A stretch of 64,000 bases of DNA from Symbiodinium natans (Eukaryota; Sar; Dinophyceae; Suessiales; Symbiodiniaceae). This document shows positions 19,030-29,099 of the stretch, in pieces. Both the position numbers and the translations under genes were made by a program. Each line of letters begins with the position of its first letter. Position 1 is the first letter of the stretch. The notes under the pieces were generated by a model. That model was not told where the DNA came from. It ran no database searches and was given only the letters and a program-made list of their open reading frames with translations. Location of the stretch: positions 162,001 through 226,000 of the forward strand of contig CAJNDS010002587.1 in the NCBI GenBank assembly GCA_905221605.1, given 5' to 3'.

Positions 19030-19105
19030 TGCTGACTGCCTGTAACCTACGTTGCAGTCCCCCGAATGATTGGAGGTTGGAGAAGTGCGACATTCTGCAC
19101 AAGGA
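19030..19105 (-). CDS. Possible Cys-rich exon
   Basis: The minus strand reads KHPCAECRTSPTSNHSGDCN then GTAGGTTA, a good donor. CxxC plus C could be metal-binding. Short plus frames also exist. Confidence 0.35.
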
Positions 19106-19187
19106 TGTTTGACTAGCCCTAAACCCTCAACCCTAACCCCTAAGCTCGAAGCCCTAAACCCTAGTTAAGCCCTAAGCCCCAAACCGC

Positions 19188-19350
19188 AACAGAACGCGGC
19201 GTCACAAACAGGCCAAGATTTCGGCCTTCCTGGGTCGTTTCGCGTCCACCTCCTGAAAACTTCGTATCTCCGGTATCTGTGCCGAAGCACTGCTTGCTCA
19301 GACGACAAGCGCGGCTGCAAAGTGTTCGAGAGACCCAAGCTTCCCAGGAT
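19188..19350 (-). CDS. Exon, unknown protein, Arg-rich
   Basis: About 55 open codons on the minus strand: LGLSNTLQPRLSSEQAVLRH, RYRRYEVFRRWTRNDPGRP, then WPVCDAAFC. No family recognised. Edges uncertain. Confidence 0.55.
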
Positions 19351-19364
19351 AGCTACATGCTCCC

Positions 19365-19485
19365 CTGGTAGGGGCCCCTTAACAGGGGACTCCTCGCATA
19401 TACTCCTAACATACCCTATATAACCCAGGGGCCCCTACATCAGAACCTGTCACGTAAGGGACCACATTAAGGGACAATGTCACTA
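19365..19485. mobile_element. Intron element, family C copy 4
   Basis: AGGGGCCCCTTAACAGGGG at one side and CCCAGGGGCCCCTACATCAG, GTAAGGGACCACATTAAGGG at the other. Very similar to copy 3. Confidence 0.6.
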
Positions 19486-19704
19486 CCCTTAGGAAGCTGG
19501 CCCCTAAGCTTCGCGTTTTTGGGGGGCCTTAGGCGCTCGGGTTTCGGGTTTCCGGTTTCCGGTTTCGGGTTTCGGGTTTCGGGTTTCGGGTTTCGGGTTT
19601 CGGGTCCACAGTACCGAGCCTTGGCTCATTGCCCGAAGAGTTTCGAGTTCCCCCTAGGTTCAGGGTTTAGGGTTTAGGATTTAGGGTTTAGGGCTTAGGG
19701 TTCC

Positions 19705-19795
19705 AAACGCTGCTGCCGCGAAGCTCATCCTGCTGCGTCGCGAGCTCCTCGAAGCCCCACTGCGCCTGGTCGCGGGAGCTTTCTTTCGCGCATCT
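19705..19795 (-). CDS. Exon, unknown protein, coiled-coil-like
   Basis: The minus strand reads SSRDQAQWGFEELATQQDEL then RGSSVW. Gln/Glu-rich helix. A TTTAGGG array (19800-19945) borders it. Confidence 0.6.
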
Positions 19796-20167
19796 GAAGG
19801 CTGTTAGGGTTTAGGGTTTAGGGTTTAGGGTTTAGGGTTTAGGGTTTAGGGTTTAGGGTTTAGGGTTTAGGGTTTAGGGTTTAGGGTTTAGGGTTTAGGG
19901 TTTAGGGTTTAGGGTTGGGGTTTTAGGGTTTTTAGGGTTTTTAGGGTTTAGGGTTTAGGTTTTTGGTTTGTAAGGGTTTGGAAGTTCGAGGGTTGAGGCA
20001 CATGCAAACCCCAAAAATCAAACCCTGATACTAAACTCTAAACCTTTAACCCTAAGCTTCCGTCCATGAAGCACAAGGCCAAAAAAAGGAGAACAAGGCT
20101 CTAACCCTAAACCCTAAACCCTGAACCCTAAACCTTAAACCCTAAACCCGATTTGGAGAATGGGCTA

Positions 20168-20515
20168 TACAAAAACCCTTGTGTGAACAACTGCCGAGGC
20201 CTGCAGTGACTCCGCTCCCTCGGCTTGCCGCGAGGGTTTCACCTCGCGGTTCGGGTTTCGGGTTTTCGGGTTTCGGGTTTAGGGTTTAGGGTTTGAGGTC
20301 TGAGGTTTAGGGTTTAGGGTGGTTGAGGGTTGAGGGTTGAGGGTTTGAGGGTTTGAGGGATTGAGGGTTTGAGGGTTTGAGGGTTGAGGGTTGGGGGTTG
20401 AGGGTTGAGGGTTGAGGGTTGGGGGTTGGGGGTTGAGGGTTCTTGCAGCCGGGATGCGTAGACGGGCCACGTCTCCACGTTGTCCGGGAGCGTCACCTCG
20501 AATGTTGGGGTAGAG
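20168..20515 (-). CDS. Two exons, unknown protein
   Basis: 20440-20515 reads PTFEVTLPDNVETWPVYASR, a beta-like stretch. 20168-20245 reads REVKPSRQAEGAESLQASAV. Between them is a GGGTTTGA/GGGTTGA array (20280-20435). Confidence 0.55.
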
Positions 20516-20549
20516 CTAAACTACGGACCCCTTGTTCGTACACTATCAA

Positions 20550-20652
20550 TTGGGATGTTCCCCTTATACTAACAGTCCTTAATAGGAATTCTAGTACCCC
20601 CCTATTGTAATCCCTCTTAAGGACTGTGTTGTAAAGGGGGGAACATCCCAAA
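20550..20652. mobile_element. Family B element
   Basis: Terminal inverted repeats TTGGGATGTTCCCC and GGGGAACATCCCAAA enclose ACTAACAGTCCTTAATAGG and an inverted TCTTAAGGACTGTG. About 103 bp, non-coding, MITE-like. Confidence 0.75.
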
Positions 20653-20654
20653 GT

Positions 20655-20835
<181 letters not shown>

Positions 20836-20850
20836 CCCCTCTGATCCGGC

Positions 20851-20957
20851 GTGGAGGTTCCTGGGTAGCTATACGTAGGTTATAGGTACCCTAAATGGGG
20901 TTATACTTATAACTACCATACTTACAACCCTACTTACAACTACCCAGGAACCCCAAG
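20851..20957. mobile_element. Family A introner-like element
   Basis: Ends GTGGAGGTTCCTGGGTAG and CTACCCAGGAACCCCAAGT form the same inverted repeat as the elements at 5498 and 9358. The internal GGGGTTATACTTATAACTAC body matches the copy at 5498. Flanking exons not identified. Confidence 0.65.
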
Positions 20958-21078
20958 TATCCCTAAACCCTAAACCCTAAACCCTAAACCCTAAACCCTA
21001 AACCCTCAACCCTAAACCCTAAACCTCAAACCCTAAACCCTAAACCCTAATCCCTAAACCCTAAACCCTAAAGCAGCC

Positions 21079-21135
21079 CTACTTGTAACTAGGGTCGGGA
21101 GTCTTGGGTGGCGGGAGATCAGCCTCCATGTTGGC
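21079..21135 (-). CDS. Exon with in-frame TAG, unknown protein
   Basis: The minus strand reads NMEADLPPPKTPDPSYK then TAG; a GT donor lies just inside (GACCCTAGTTACAAG), so the stop may be intronic. Confidence 0.45.
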   Translation of the reverse strand, partial: ANMEADLPPPKTPDPSYK

Positions 21136-21424
21136 CTCAAGAATCTACACTCGATGTCGACCATACCCCCCAAAACCCTAAGCCCTCTGCACAAAACAAA
21201 ACAACGGGAGGTTTAGGGTTTAGGGTTTAGGGTTTAGGGTTTAGGGTTTAGGGTTTAGGGTTCAGGGTTTAGGGTTCAGGGTTCAGGGTTCAGGGTTCAG
21301 GGTTTAGAGTGCCCTACCCCCTCCCCCCCCCCTCCCCCCCAAACTTCTGAGAGTCTTTTGCGGGCTCCAAACTGAAACCCTGAACCGTCAAGCGACCCTA
21401 AACCCTAAACCCTACACCCTAAAC

Positions 21425-21525
21425 CCTAACCCCTCAACAGAATGCCGCCCAGCTTCGCGCCACTGCCGGCGAAGCTCCATTAGCTCGGCAATCGGTCTGA
21501 AGTCCTTCGCCTCATGGGATGGAGT
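21425..21525 (-). CDS. Exon, unknown protein
   Basis: The minus strand reads HEAKDFRPIAELMELRRQWR then EAGRHSVE. Helical. Lies just downstream of the SPRY exons and may be the same gene. Confidence 0.6.
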
Positions 21526-21893
21526 TTGAGGTTTAGGCTTTAGGGTTTAGGGTTTAGGGTGTAGGGCTTAGGGTTTAGGGCTTAGGGTTTATGGTGTTGA
21601 ATTCGGGGGTTTGGGGTTTGGTGTTGGGTGCTTAGGGCTTTGGGCTTCATGTTTAGGGTTTAGGGCTTAGGGCTTAGGGTTTCCAAGCAGCCATAAAGCT
21701 GCCCCACACCCGACCCCCCAACATCCCAAAATATGTCACTTTGGGCTCTGGACGCCCCTCTTGGGTCTTGCGGCAGGCTCTCTAAGAGTGTTTGGGGTTG
21801 TTTGGGGTTTAGGGTTTCGGATATAGGGTTTAGGGTTGAGGGTCTAGGGTTTAGGATTTAGGGTTTAGTATATCCCCCTAAACCCCCGCTTCC

Positions 21894-21924
<31 letters not shown>

Positions 21925-21929
21925 AGTGC

Positions 21930-22025
21930 AGGCCACGCGACGGGCGGCTGCAGCTTGAACGGCTGCTGTCCCATGTTCACCGTCATGGCCCCCTTGTCCC
22001 CGGGCGACAGCAGCGCCTGTGCGAG
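21930..22025 (-). CDS. SPRY domain, C-terminal exon
   Basis: The minus strand reads SPGDKGAMTVNMGQQPFKLQ then PPVAWP. V-T-V-N-x-G-x-x-P-F-x-x-x-P-P is the closing strand of SPRY/B30.2 domains. The likely donor is GC, directly before an A(11)/C(23) tract in plus orientation. Confidence 0.7.
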
Positions 22026-22227
22026 CCCGACAGGGCTTCGGAACCCTAGATTCCCGAATTCCTCAACCCTAAAGTGCCCAAACTGCCCTAAACCCTAAAC
22101 CCTAAACCCTGTACCCTAAACCCCAAACCCCAAACCCTAAACCCTAAACCCTAAACCCTAAACCCTAAACCCTGTACCCTAAACACCAAACCCTAAAACC
22201 CTAAGACCCGAAGCCCTATGCTGATCC

Positions 22228-22330
22228 TGGCCCGAGCGGCCACCAGGGGCAAACCCACTTCCGAGGGCATCTCCTCCGCCGCCAGCTGCAGCAGCGTCTC
22301 AAAGGCCGGCTTGTCCTTGTGGACTTCGAG
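22228..22330 (-). CDS. SPRY domain, penultimate exon
   Basis: The minus strand reads KDKPAFETLLQLAAEEMPSE then VGLPLVAARA. The F-x-x-L...G-L-x-P/L-x-V-x-x pattern fits the segment before the last SPRY strands. Confidence 0.6.
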
Positions 22331-22444
22331 GGGTGCAGGGGGCTGAAAAAGAGTGTAGGGGTTAGGATTCAGGGTTTAGGACTGAGGGTTTGGGAGTTAG
22401 GGTTTAGGAGCTAGGCTTGTAGGGTTTATGTCAGTTTAGAGCTT

Positions 22445-22905
22445 AGGGTTTTGGGTTTAGATGCGACATACGTCGTGATGGAGCAATGCCCTCTGGCTGG
22501 GGCTGAAACCTTTGCCCCAAAATATGTCTGACAGCACGTGCAGTTTTTGTTGGATAGGTCTGGGGTGCTAAGATTAGGCGGAGGGGGTTTGTGCCGCTGC
22601 CGCGCTCAGAACCCTAAGCCCTAAACCCTTTTAGGGCTTAGGGCTTCGGGTTTGGGGCTTAGTGATGTCTACGGCTTTGGGTTTGCACTACGTTGCCGAA
22701 GAAATCTGAGGGCCCGTCTAAGGCATCTTGCTGAGACACTGAGAGCAGCGACGCTGGAGGAGTTTCCCTAAACCCGAAACGCTACTGTGGCCTGGGGCTT
22801 CTTCAGGTTCAGCACTCTTCTTTGGAACACAACTCTTAAGGCCCTTACGGCATAGGTTTGGGGTTTGGGATTTAAGGCGAAGGGCTTCTACCCACAACAC
22901 GACCC
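22445..22905 (-). CDS. Possible exons within the SPRY gene
   Basis: A 49-codon open minus stretch at 22450-22595 (PLRLILAPQTYPTKTARAVR) and a shorter one at 22770-22840 (KKSAEPEEAPGHS). They lie between SPRY exons, so they should be insert loops or intronic noise. Weak codon bias. Confidence 0.3.
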
Positions 22906-23516
22906 TGTGCCCCAAACATGAAAATCCTAAACCCCCAAATCCAACCCACCCCAGACTCTGAAACCTTCAAGCCCCTAAACCCTCAACCCCTGAAACCCTA
23001 AAACCTTAAAACCCCAAAAACCTAAGAGTCCCAAAACCCTAAAAACCCCAAAACCTTGTCGCCGCCCAAGACTCCACCGTAGCCACCCTGGGCGCAATTG
23101 GCACAGGAGGTTCAGGGTTTCGGGTTTGAGGGTTGGGGGTAACCTAAACCCTAAACCCTAAACCCTAAACCCTAAACCCCAGTCCGCAAAGTAGGGTTGG
23201 AAGCCTACGGTTGAAGGAGGACTTGGGGTTTTGGGGCTCAGGGCGTTTAGGTTTCACAAGGTATGTAGCGAGTTGGGTTTAGGGTTTAGGGTTTAGGGTT
23301 TAGGGTTTAGGGTTTAGGGTTTAGGGTTTAGGGTTTAGGGTTCAAGGTCCAAGGTTCAGGGTTTAAGGTTCAAGGCTTATGGCTGAGGGCTTAGGGACCC
23401 AAACCCAAAACTCTAAAACCCCCCAACCCCTAACCCCTAACCCCGAATCCCTGAACCCCTAAATCCTAAACCCTAACCCTTAAACCATAAACCCAAAAAC
23501 CTTTACGGCTGGCTAG

Positions 23517-23598
23517 GCCCCCGCGCTGCACAGATCCGGCGTCGCAGTCCACGGCCACGCAGAGCACCACGCCGTCCTTCCAGGCGGTGCCTTGGAGT
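23517..23598 (-). CDS. SPRY domain, central exon
   Basis: The minus strand reads GTAWKDGVVLCVAVDCDAGS then VQRG. G-D/G-V-V-x-x-x-x-D-x-D-x-G is the diagnostic SPRY motif. An adjacent island at 23050-23110 (CANCAQGGYGGVLGGDK) may continue it. Confidence 0.7.
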
Positions 23599-23799
23599 AG
23601 AGCTTAGGGTTTAGGTTTTAGGGTTCAGGGTTCAGGGTTCAGGGTTCAGGGTTTAGGGTTTAGGGTTTAGGGTTTAGGGTTTAGGATTTAGGGTTTAGGG
23701 TTGCGGGTTTAGGGTTTAGGGTTTAGGGTTTAGGGTTTAGGGTTTAGGGTTTAGGGTTCAGGGTTCAGGGTTCAGGGTTTAGGGTTTAGGGTTTAGGGC

Positions 23800-23932
23800 T
23801 TGGCCCCCACGTAGCTGCCGCGAGGGGGCTCTTGCCCTCGTCCTTGCCGCCGTGCCGGCAGCAGCCGTTGTGGAGGTAGGCCCAGGTGCCCAGGTCCTCG
23901 CCGGGCGCGTAGTCATCATCCTGAGGAAGCTT
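23800..23932 (-). CDS. SPRY domain, second exon
   Basis: The minus strand reads DDDYAPGEDLGTWAYLHNGC then CRHGGKDEGKSP. L-G-x-W-A-Y...H-N-G matches the SPRY strand that precedes the G-D-V-V-G motif. Two Cys lie in the loop. Confidence 0.7.
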
Positions 23933-24196
23933 TTTAGGGTTTTAGGGTTTTGGGTCTTGCGGTTTAAGGATTCAGGGCTTTTGAGGGTGCTACAAGATTT
24001 TCCAGGTTGTGACGGGCTTTTGTGGGTTTAGGGCTTAATACCCTCACCCTGATACTAACGGCCCGATACTAACCTGCCCCCAGTAAACGAGAAAAAACTA
24101 ATATGAGATCTTACACTTTCATTTTTTTTTTGGGGGGGGGGGGGGGTAGAAACCCTGAAACCCTAAACCCTAAGCGATGGGTTTAGGGTTTAGGGT

Positions 24197-24228
<32 letters not shown>

Positions 24229-24331
24229 GGTTTAGGATTTAGGGTTTAGGGTTTAGGGTTTGGGGTTTAGGGTTTAGGGTTTAGGGTTTAGGGTTTAGGG
24301 TTCAGGGTTTAGGGTTTAGGGCCCTGAATTG

Positions 24332-24440
24332 CAGAAGCGACCTCTGACATTTCAGGCCAGGGCTCGACATTTTGCAGCGCCAGCCCGAGCAAGCCACCGT
24401 CGCCCGACTTCTCGACCGTGACTTCGAAGTAGACCTCCCC
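24332..24440 (-). CDS. SPRY domain, N-terminal exon
   Basis: The minus strand reads GEVYFEVTVEKSGDGGLLGL then ALQNVEPWPEMSEV. Y-F-E-V-x-V...L-x-G-L-A opens SPRY domains. SPRY modules are protein-binding and occur in TRIM/RanBPM proteins and ryanodine-receptor-like channels; nothing here decides between them. Confidence 0.75.
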
Positions 24441-24651
24441 AAGCCCCACGCCCCAAGCCCTGGAATCCTCTAGAAGCCCTAAAACCCTACGACCCTGTAA
24501 GCCCTAAACCCTAAATCCTAAACCCCAAATCCCAAACCCTAAACCCTAAACCCCAAACCCTAAACCCCAAAGCCTGTTGCACTGGGGCTGGGGGCGCTAG
24601 GCCCCCGGAACTCTGAAGCCCTCCCCATCCCTGAGGGGATGCAGGTCGTCT

Positions 24652-24922
24652 TTAGGCTTTAGGCTTTGGGCTTTGGGCTTTGGGCTTTAGGGTTTAGGCC
24701 TTAGGCTTTAGGCGTTGGGCTTTAGGCTTTGGGCTTTAGGCTTTAGGCTTTAGGCTTTGGGCTTTGGGCTTTAGGCTTTAGGCTTTAGGCTTCAGGCTTC
24801 AGGCTTTAGGCTTTAGGCTTGAGGCTTTAGGCTTTAGGTTTTAGGCTTTAAGCTTTAGGCTTTAGGCTTTAGGCTTTCGGCTTTAGGCTTTAGGCTTTTG
24901 GCTTTAGGCTTTAGGCTTTAGG
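24652..24922. repeat. GGCTTTA array
   Basis: About 38 units of TTTAGGC/TTTGGGC, a variant hardly seen elsewhere in the window, inside the intron upstream of the SPRY N-terminal exon. A short open stretch at 24595-24650 (DLHPLRDGEGFRVPGA) is a possible small exon. Confidence 0.9.
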
Positions 24923-24925
24923 GCT

Positions 24926-25015
24926 GCGCGGCCTTGCCCGACAGCTTGAAGCGGTCCAGGGCCGCGACCTCCATCTGATGCCGCTCATCCTCGTCCATGT
25001 CCTTGGTGATGTCTG
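24926..25015 (-). CDS. Exon upstream of SPRY domain
   Basis: The minus strand reads ITKDMDEDERHQMEVAALDR then FKLSGKAAQ. Charged helix, nearly all G/C third positions. The last exon before the tandem gene array, so possibly near the 5' end of the SPRY gene. Confidence 0.6.
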
Positions 25016-25269
25016 GGTTCAGGGCGTTAGAAGGTTAAGGGTTGTAAGGGTTCGGGGGGAGGGTTAAGGGTTCTGGGGACACGGGCTTAGGGATTAAGGT
25101 TTAGGTTGTTGGCTTCAGGGTCCGGGGCTTGGGGGAAATCCTTCGCGGTCTAGGGTTGAAGGTAACGATGGAGGGCTTTGGGGACGTGATTAAGGGCTGT
25201 GATTTGAGGAAAAAGGGCCGTTGGGTAGGGCATGGAAAGGCCTTCGCTGCTTGAATCTTCAAGAAGAGC

Positions 25270-25431
25270 TCCTGTGTTTCTCGTGTCCAGCGAAGGCATC
25301 TGCTCGTACTGTACAAGGAAACAGACGCAGCAGTGACACGCTGATGTCGACGGTCGACCTCTGTAGCCTATGGAAAACGCTGGTCGGATCCTCAGGCTCT
25401 AGCTTTACATCAAAAGTTCAAAAGCATGTAA
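25270..25431. other. 3' flank of tandem unit 1
   Basis: From about 25270 the sequence matches the spacer of units 2 and 3 (GAAGGCATCTGCTCGTACTG, ACGCTGATGTCGACGGTCGA). The break in similarity marks the downstream edge of the array. No TTTAGGG repeats occur here. Confidence 0.7.
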
Positions 25432-26073
25432 CTACGCCAAGCAATCACAGGTCCAGGCGCCAATGCCGTCAATTCCCTTGAAGGAAACTTTGCCACAGGA
25501 GCAGCCTGGCTGGATGGCACAGCGGTCGAAGTCTGTGTTCGCGTCAACATACTGCCCATCCGTGCAGTACCAACCGGCACCACATGAATCTGCTGCGTTG
25601 TTGCTGTAGCCGGCACTGGTGCATCCCTTGTGAATGAAGCAAGGGTCAGTGCCAGGCGAACCACCTCCGTTGCCACATGACGTGCCATGGCTGGGGGTGT
25701 CGGTGCAATCACAAATCCAAGTGCCAATTCCAACAATTCCTTTGAAGGAAACTTTGCCACAGGAGCAGCCTGGCTGGATGTCACACCGGTCGAAGTCTGT
25801 GTTCGCGTCCACATACTGCCCATCCGCGCAGTACCAACCGGCACCACATGAATCTGCTGGGTTGTCGTTGTAGCCAGCATTGGTGCAGCCCTTATGAATG
25901 AAGCAAGGGTCAGTGCCAGGAAAACCACCGCCGTTGCCACAAACAGCCCACCCAGCACCAATTTGCGACTTCAGCTCCAACATCGAGGAGTTCATATTGC
26001 TCTCCGAGCCTCGCAAGGCGCTCCCGGCGAAGGCGATCTGCGGCAGGGACATGGCGATGAGCAAAGCAGCCAT
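25432..26073 (-). CDS. Secreted Cys-rich two-repeat protein, tandem copy 1
   Basis: An intronless 213-aa frame. The N-terminus MAALLIAMSLPQIAFAG looks like a signal peptide (hydrophobic core, A-x-A before G), so secretion is likely. Two repeats of about 78 residues follow, at roughly 44-121 and 132-209. Each starts CGNGGG, includes DPCFIHKGCT, DSCGAGWYC and GQYVDANTDFDRC, and ends CDC, with ten Cys spaced identically. No family recognised. Cys pairing suggests a disulfide-stabilised extracellular or cell-wall protein. An upstream in-frame Met (26220) exists, but it is not conserved in copy 3 and would bury the signal peptide, so the inner ATG is preferred. Confidence 0.8.
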   Translation of the reverse strand: MAALLIAMSLPQIAFAGSALRGSESNMNSSMLELKSQIGAGWAVCGNGGGFPGTDPCFIHKGCTNAGYNDNPADSCGAGWYCADGQYVDANTDFDRCDIQPGCSCGKVSFKGIVGIGTWICDCTDTPSHGTSCGNGGGSPGTDPCFIHKGCTSAGYSNNAADSCGAGWYCTDGQYVDANTDFDRCAIQPGCSCGKVSFKGIDGIGAWTCDCLA

Positions 26074-26684
26074 GGCAGCGTCTTGAGACTGGACAGAGCT
26101 TGTGAACCGAGCTGCCGGAGTGGGGAATGCTGCGGGCGGTCCGAAGACAGGATACGTCACGTCATCGACTTTACAAGGGCGGAACGGGTAGATTGCCACA
26201 AGAGCCTGAAACAAATCCATGTTCCCACATCTTCTACCCTACCCTGCCCTGACCTATCCTAATTCAACGAGGCCACGCTGGACTTTAGAACCTAAGCCCC
26301 AAAAAACCCAACACACAACAGCTTAAGGATTTGGGGCTTGGGAGACACATGATCTCAGCTCAGAAGCACGCCCCCTAGGCCCCATATCAGCTTCCAAGAT
26401 AAATTCAGCAGCTGGATATCTCTTGCTCCTTCGTATTGTAGGAAGTTGAAGGCTTGGGGTTTAGGAGGTTTCGGGGTTCTGGGCAGATGCCAGCTGTGCG
26501 CCTGGCAGGACTCTGCTTTGGCTCATTTGTTTCTCGTGTCAAGCGAAGGCATCTGCTCGTACTGTACAAGGAAACAGACGCAGCAGTGACACGCTGATGT
26601 CGACGGTCGACCCCATGTAGCCTGTGGAAAACGCTGTCGGATCCTCAGGCTCTAGCTTTACATCAAAAGTTCAGAAGCATGTAA
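26074..26684. other. Spacer of tandem array, copy 1 to copy 2
   Basis: 611 bp between coding regions, nearly identical to the next spacer. It must hold promoter, 5' leader and trans-splice or polyadenylation signals for each unit. No TATA box, dinoflagellate spliced-leader relict or TTTAGGG array was recognised. Confidence 0.6.
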
Positions 26685-27326
26685 CTACGCCAAGCAATCA
26701 CAGGTCCAGGCGCCAATGCCGTCAATTCCCTTGAAGGAAACTTTGCCACAGGTGCAGCCTGGCTGGATGGCACAGCGGTCGAAGTCTGTGTTCGCGTCCA
26801 CGTACTGCCCATCCGTGCAGTACCAACCGGCACCACATGAATCCGCTGCGTTGTTGCTGTAGCCGGCACTGGTGCATCCCTTGTGAATGAAGCAAGGGTC
26901 AGTGCCAGGCGAACCACCTCCGTTGCCACATGACGTGCCATGGCTGGGGGTGTCGGTGCAATCACAAATCCAGGTGCCAATTCCAACAATTCCTTTGAAG
27001 GAAACTTTGCCACAGGAGCAGCCTGGCTGGATGTCACAGCGGTCGAAGTCTGTGTTCGCGTCCACATACTGCCCATCCGCGCAGTACCAACCGGCACCAC
27101 ATGAATCTGCTGGGTTGTCGTTGTAGCCAGCATTGGTGCAGCCCTTATGAATGAAGCAAGGGTCAGTGCCAGGAAAACCACCGCCGTTGCCACAAACAGC
27201 CCACCCAGCACCAATTTGCGACTTCAGCTCCAACATCGAGGAGTTCATATTGCTCTCCGAGCCTCGCAAGGCGCTCCCAGCAAAGGCGAGCTGCGGCAGG
27301 GACATGGCGATGAGCAAAGCAGCCAT
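26685..27326 (-). CDS. Secreted Cys-rich two-repeat protein, tandem copy 2
   Basis: Same 213-codon frame exactly 1253 bp from copy 1. Differences are few: L for I in the signal peptide and T for S in the second repeat (PGCTCG). All Cys are kept. The near identity implies recent duplication or gene conversion. Confidence 0.8.
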   Translation of the reverse strand: MAALLIAMSLPQLAFAGSALRGSESNMNSSMLELKSQIGAGWAVCGNGGGFPGTDPCFIHKGCTNAGYNDNPADSCGAGWYCADGQYVDANTDFDRCDIQPGCSCGKVSFKGIVGIGTWICDCTDTPSHGTSCGNGGGSPGTDPCFIHKGCTSAGYSNNAADSCGAGWYCTDGQYVDANTDFDRCAIQPGCTCGKVSFKGIDGIGAWTCDCLA

Positions 27327-27937
27327 GGCAGCGTCTTGAGACTGGACAGAGCTTGTGAACCGAGCTGCCAGAGTGGGGAATGCTGCGGGCGGTCCGAAGA
27401 CAGGATACGTCACGTCATCGACTTTACAAGGGCGGAACGGGTAGATTGCCACAAGAGCCTGAAACAAATCAATGTTCCCACATCTTCTACCCTACCCTGC
27501 CCTGACCTATCCTAATTCAACGAGGCCACGCTGGACTTTAGAACCTAAGCCCCAAAAAACCCAACACACAACAGCTTAAGGATTTGGGGCTTGGGAGACA
27601 CATGATCTCAGCTCAGAAGCACCCCCCCTAGGCCCCATATCAGCTTCCAAGATAAATTCAGCAGCTGGATATCTCTTGCTCCTTCGTATTGTAGGAAGTT
27701 GAAGGCTTGGGGTTTAGGAGGTTTCGGGGTTCTGGGCAGATGCCAGCTGTGCGCCTGGCAGGACTCTGCTTTGGCTCATTTGTTTCTCGTGTCAAGCGAA
27801 GGCATCTGCTCGTACTGTACAAGGAAACAGACGCAGCAGTGACACGCTGATGTCGACGGTCGACCCCATGTAGCCTGTGGAAAACGCTGTCGGATCCTCA
27901 GGCTCTAGCTTTACATCAAAAGTTCAAAAGCATGTAA

Positions 27938-28579
27938 CTACGCTAAGCAATCACAGGTCCAGGCGCCAATGCCGGCAATTCCCTTGAAGGAAACTTTGCC
28001 ACAGGTGCAGCCTGGCTGGATGGCACACCTGTCGAAGTCTGTGTTCGCGTCAACATACTGCCCATCCGTGCAGTACCAACCGGCACCACATGAATCTGCT
28101 GCGTTGTTGCTGTAGCCGGCACTGGTGCATCCCTTGTGAATGAAGCAAGGGTCAGTGCCAGGCGAACCACCTCCGTTGCCACATGACGTGCCATGGCTGG
28201 GGGTGTCGGTGCAATCACAAATCCAAGTGCCAATTCCAACAATTCCTTTGAAGGAAACTTTGCCACAGGAGCAGCCTGGCTGGATGTCACACCGGTCGAA
28301 GTCTGTGTTCGCGTCCACATACTGCCCATCCGCGCAGTACCAACCGGCACCACATGAATCTGCTGGGTTGTCGTTGTAGCCAGCATTGGTGCAGCCCTTA
28401 TGAATGAAGCAAGGGTCAGTGCCAGGAAAACCACCGCCGTTGCCACAAACAGCCCACCCAGCACCAATTTGCGACTTCAGCTCCAACATCGAGGAGTTCA
28501 TATTGCTCTCCGAGCCTCGCAAGGCGCTCCCAGCAAAGGCGAGCTGCGGCAGGGACATGGCGATGAGCAAAGCAGCCAT
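27938..28579 (-). CDS. Secreted Cys-rich two-repeat protein, tandem copy 3
   Basis: Third copy, again 1253 bp on, with A for D in FKGIAGIG near the C-terminus. Its upstream flank diverges from about 28680 and lacks the extended in-frame Met, which supports the shorter start. It is the first unit in transcription order, so its flank may carry the ancestral upstream region. Confidence 0.8.
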   Translation of the reverse strand: MAALLIAMSLPQLAFAGSALRGSESNMNSSMLELKSQIGAGWAVCGNGGGFPGTDPCFIHKGCTNAGYNDNPADSCGAGWYCADGQYVDANTDFDRCDIQPGCSCGKVSFKGIVGIGTWICDCTDTPSHGTSCGNGGGSPGTDPCFIHKGCTSAGYSNNAADSCGAGWYCTDGQYVDANTDFDRCAIQPGCTCGKVSFKGIAGIGAWTCDCLA

Positions 28580-28969
28580 GGCAGCGTCTTGAGACTGGAC
28601 AGAGCTTGTGAACCGAGCTGCCGGAGTGGGGAATGCTGCGGGCGGTCCGAAGACAGGATACGTGACGTCATCGACTTTACAAGGGCGGCAGGGGTGGATT
28701 GCCGCAAGAGTCTGAGGCGAGCACGTGCTCCAGCATCTTCTGCCCTACCCTGCCCTGACCTATCCTAAATCAACGAGGCCACACTAAACTTTAGAACCGA
28801 AGCCTCAAAAAACCCAACACGCAAAAGCTTAAGGATTTGGGGCTTGGGAGACGCAGGATGTCAGCTACCCAAGGCCCCAAACTCAGCTTCCGGGCAGCTG
28901 GCGGCTACTGACTTGCTCCTTCGTATTTAGGAAGCGTAAGGTTTGGCCTTTTCGCGGTTTCGGGATTTT

Positions 28970-29080
28970 GAAATTTAGGGGTCCTGGGCAGATGCAGGCA
29001 AGCTGCTTTGTTGGCAATGCTCTGCTTCTCGCAGCGAGAGCAGACGACGACATCGCAACCTCCCGTCCGGGCGCTGTACG
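28970..29080 (-). CDS. Exon, Cys-rich, possible zinc ribbon
   Basis: The minus strand reads YSARTGGCDVVVCSRCEKQS then IANKAACLHL. CDVVVCSRC could hold zinc. Immediately upstream of the tandem array but with the codon bias of the intron-rich genes. Confidence 0.55.
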
Positions 29081-29099
29081 GTTTAGGGTTTAGACTTAG

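Noticed and set aside
26074-26220. Upstream in-frame start for the Cys-rich gene
   Set aside because: It adds a region not kept as a coding start in copy 3 and would place the signal peptide internally.
25634-26262. Plus-strand frames inside the tandem genes (79 and 122 codons)
   Set aside because: Antisense shadows of the Cys-rich genes, repeated only because the gene is repeated.
26505-26545. Dinoflagellate spliced-leader relict (TTTGGCTCA match)
   Set aside because: Only nine bases match, on the wrong strand and not next to the coding start.
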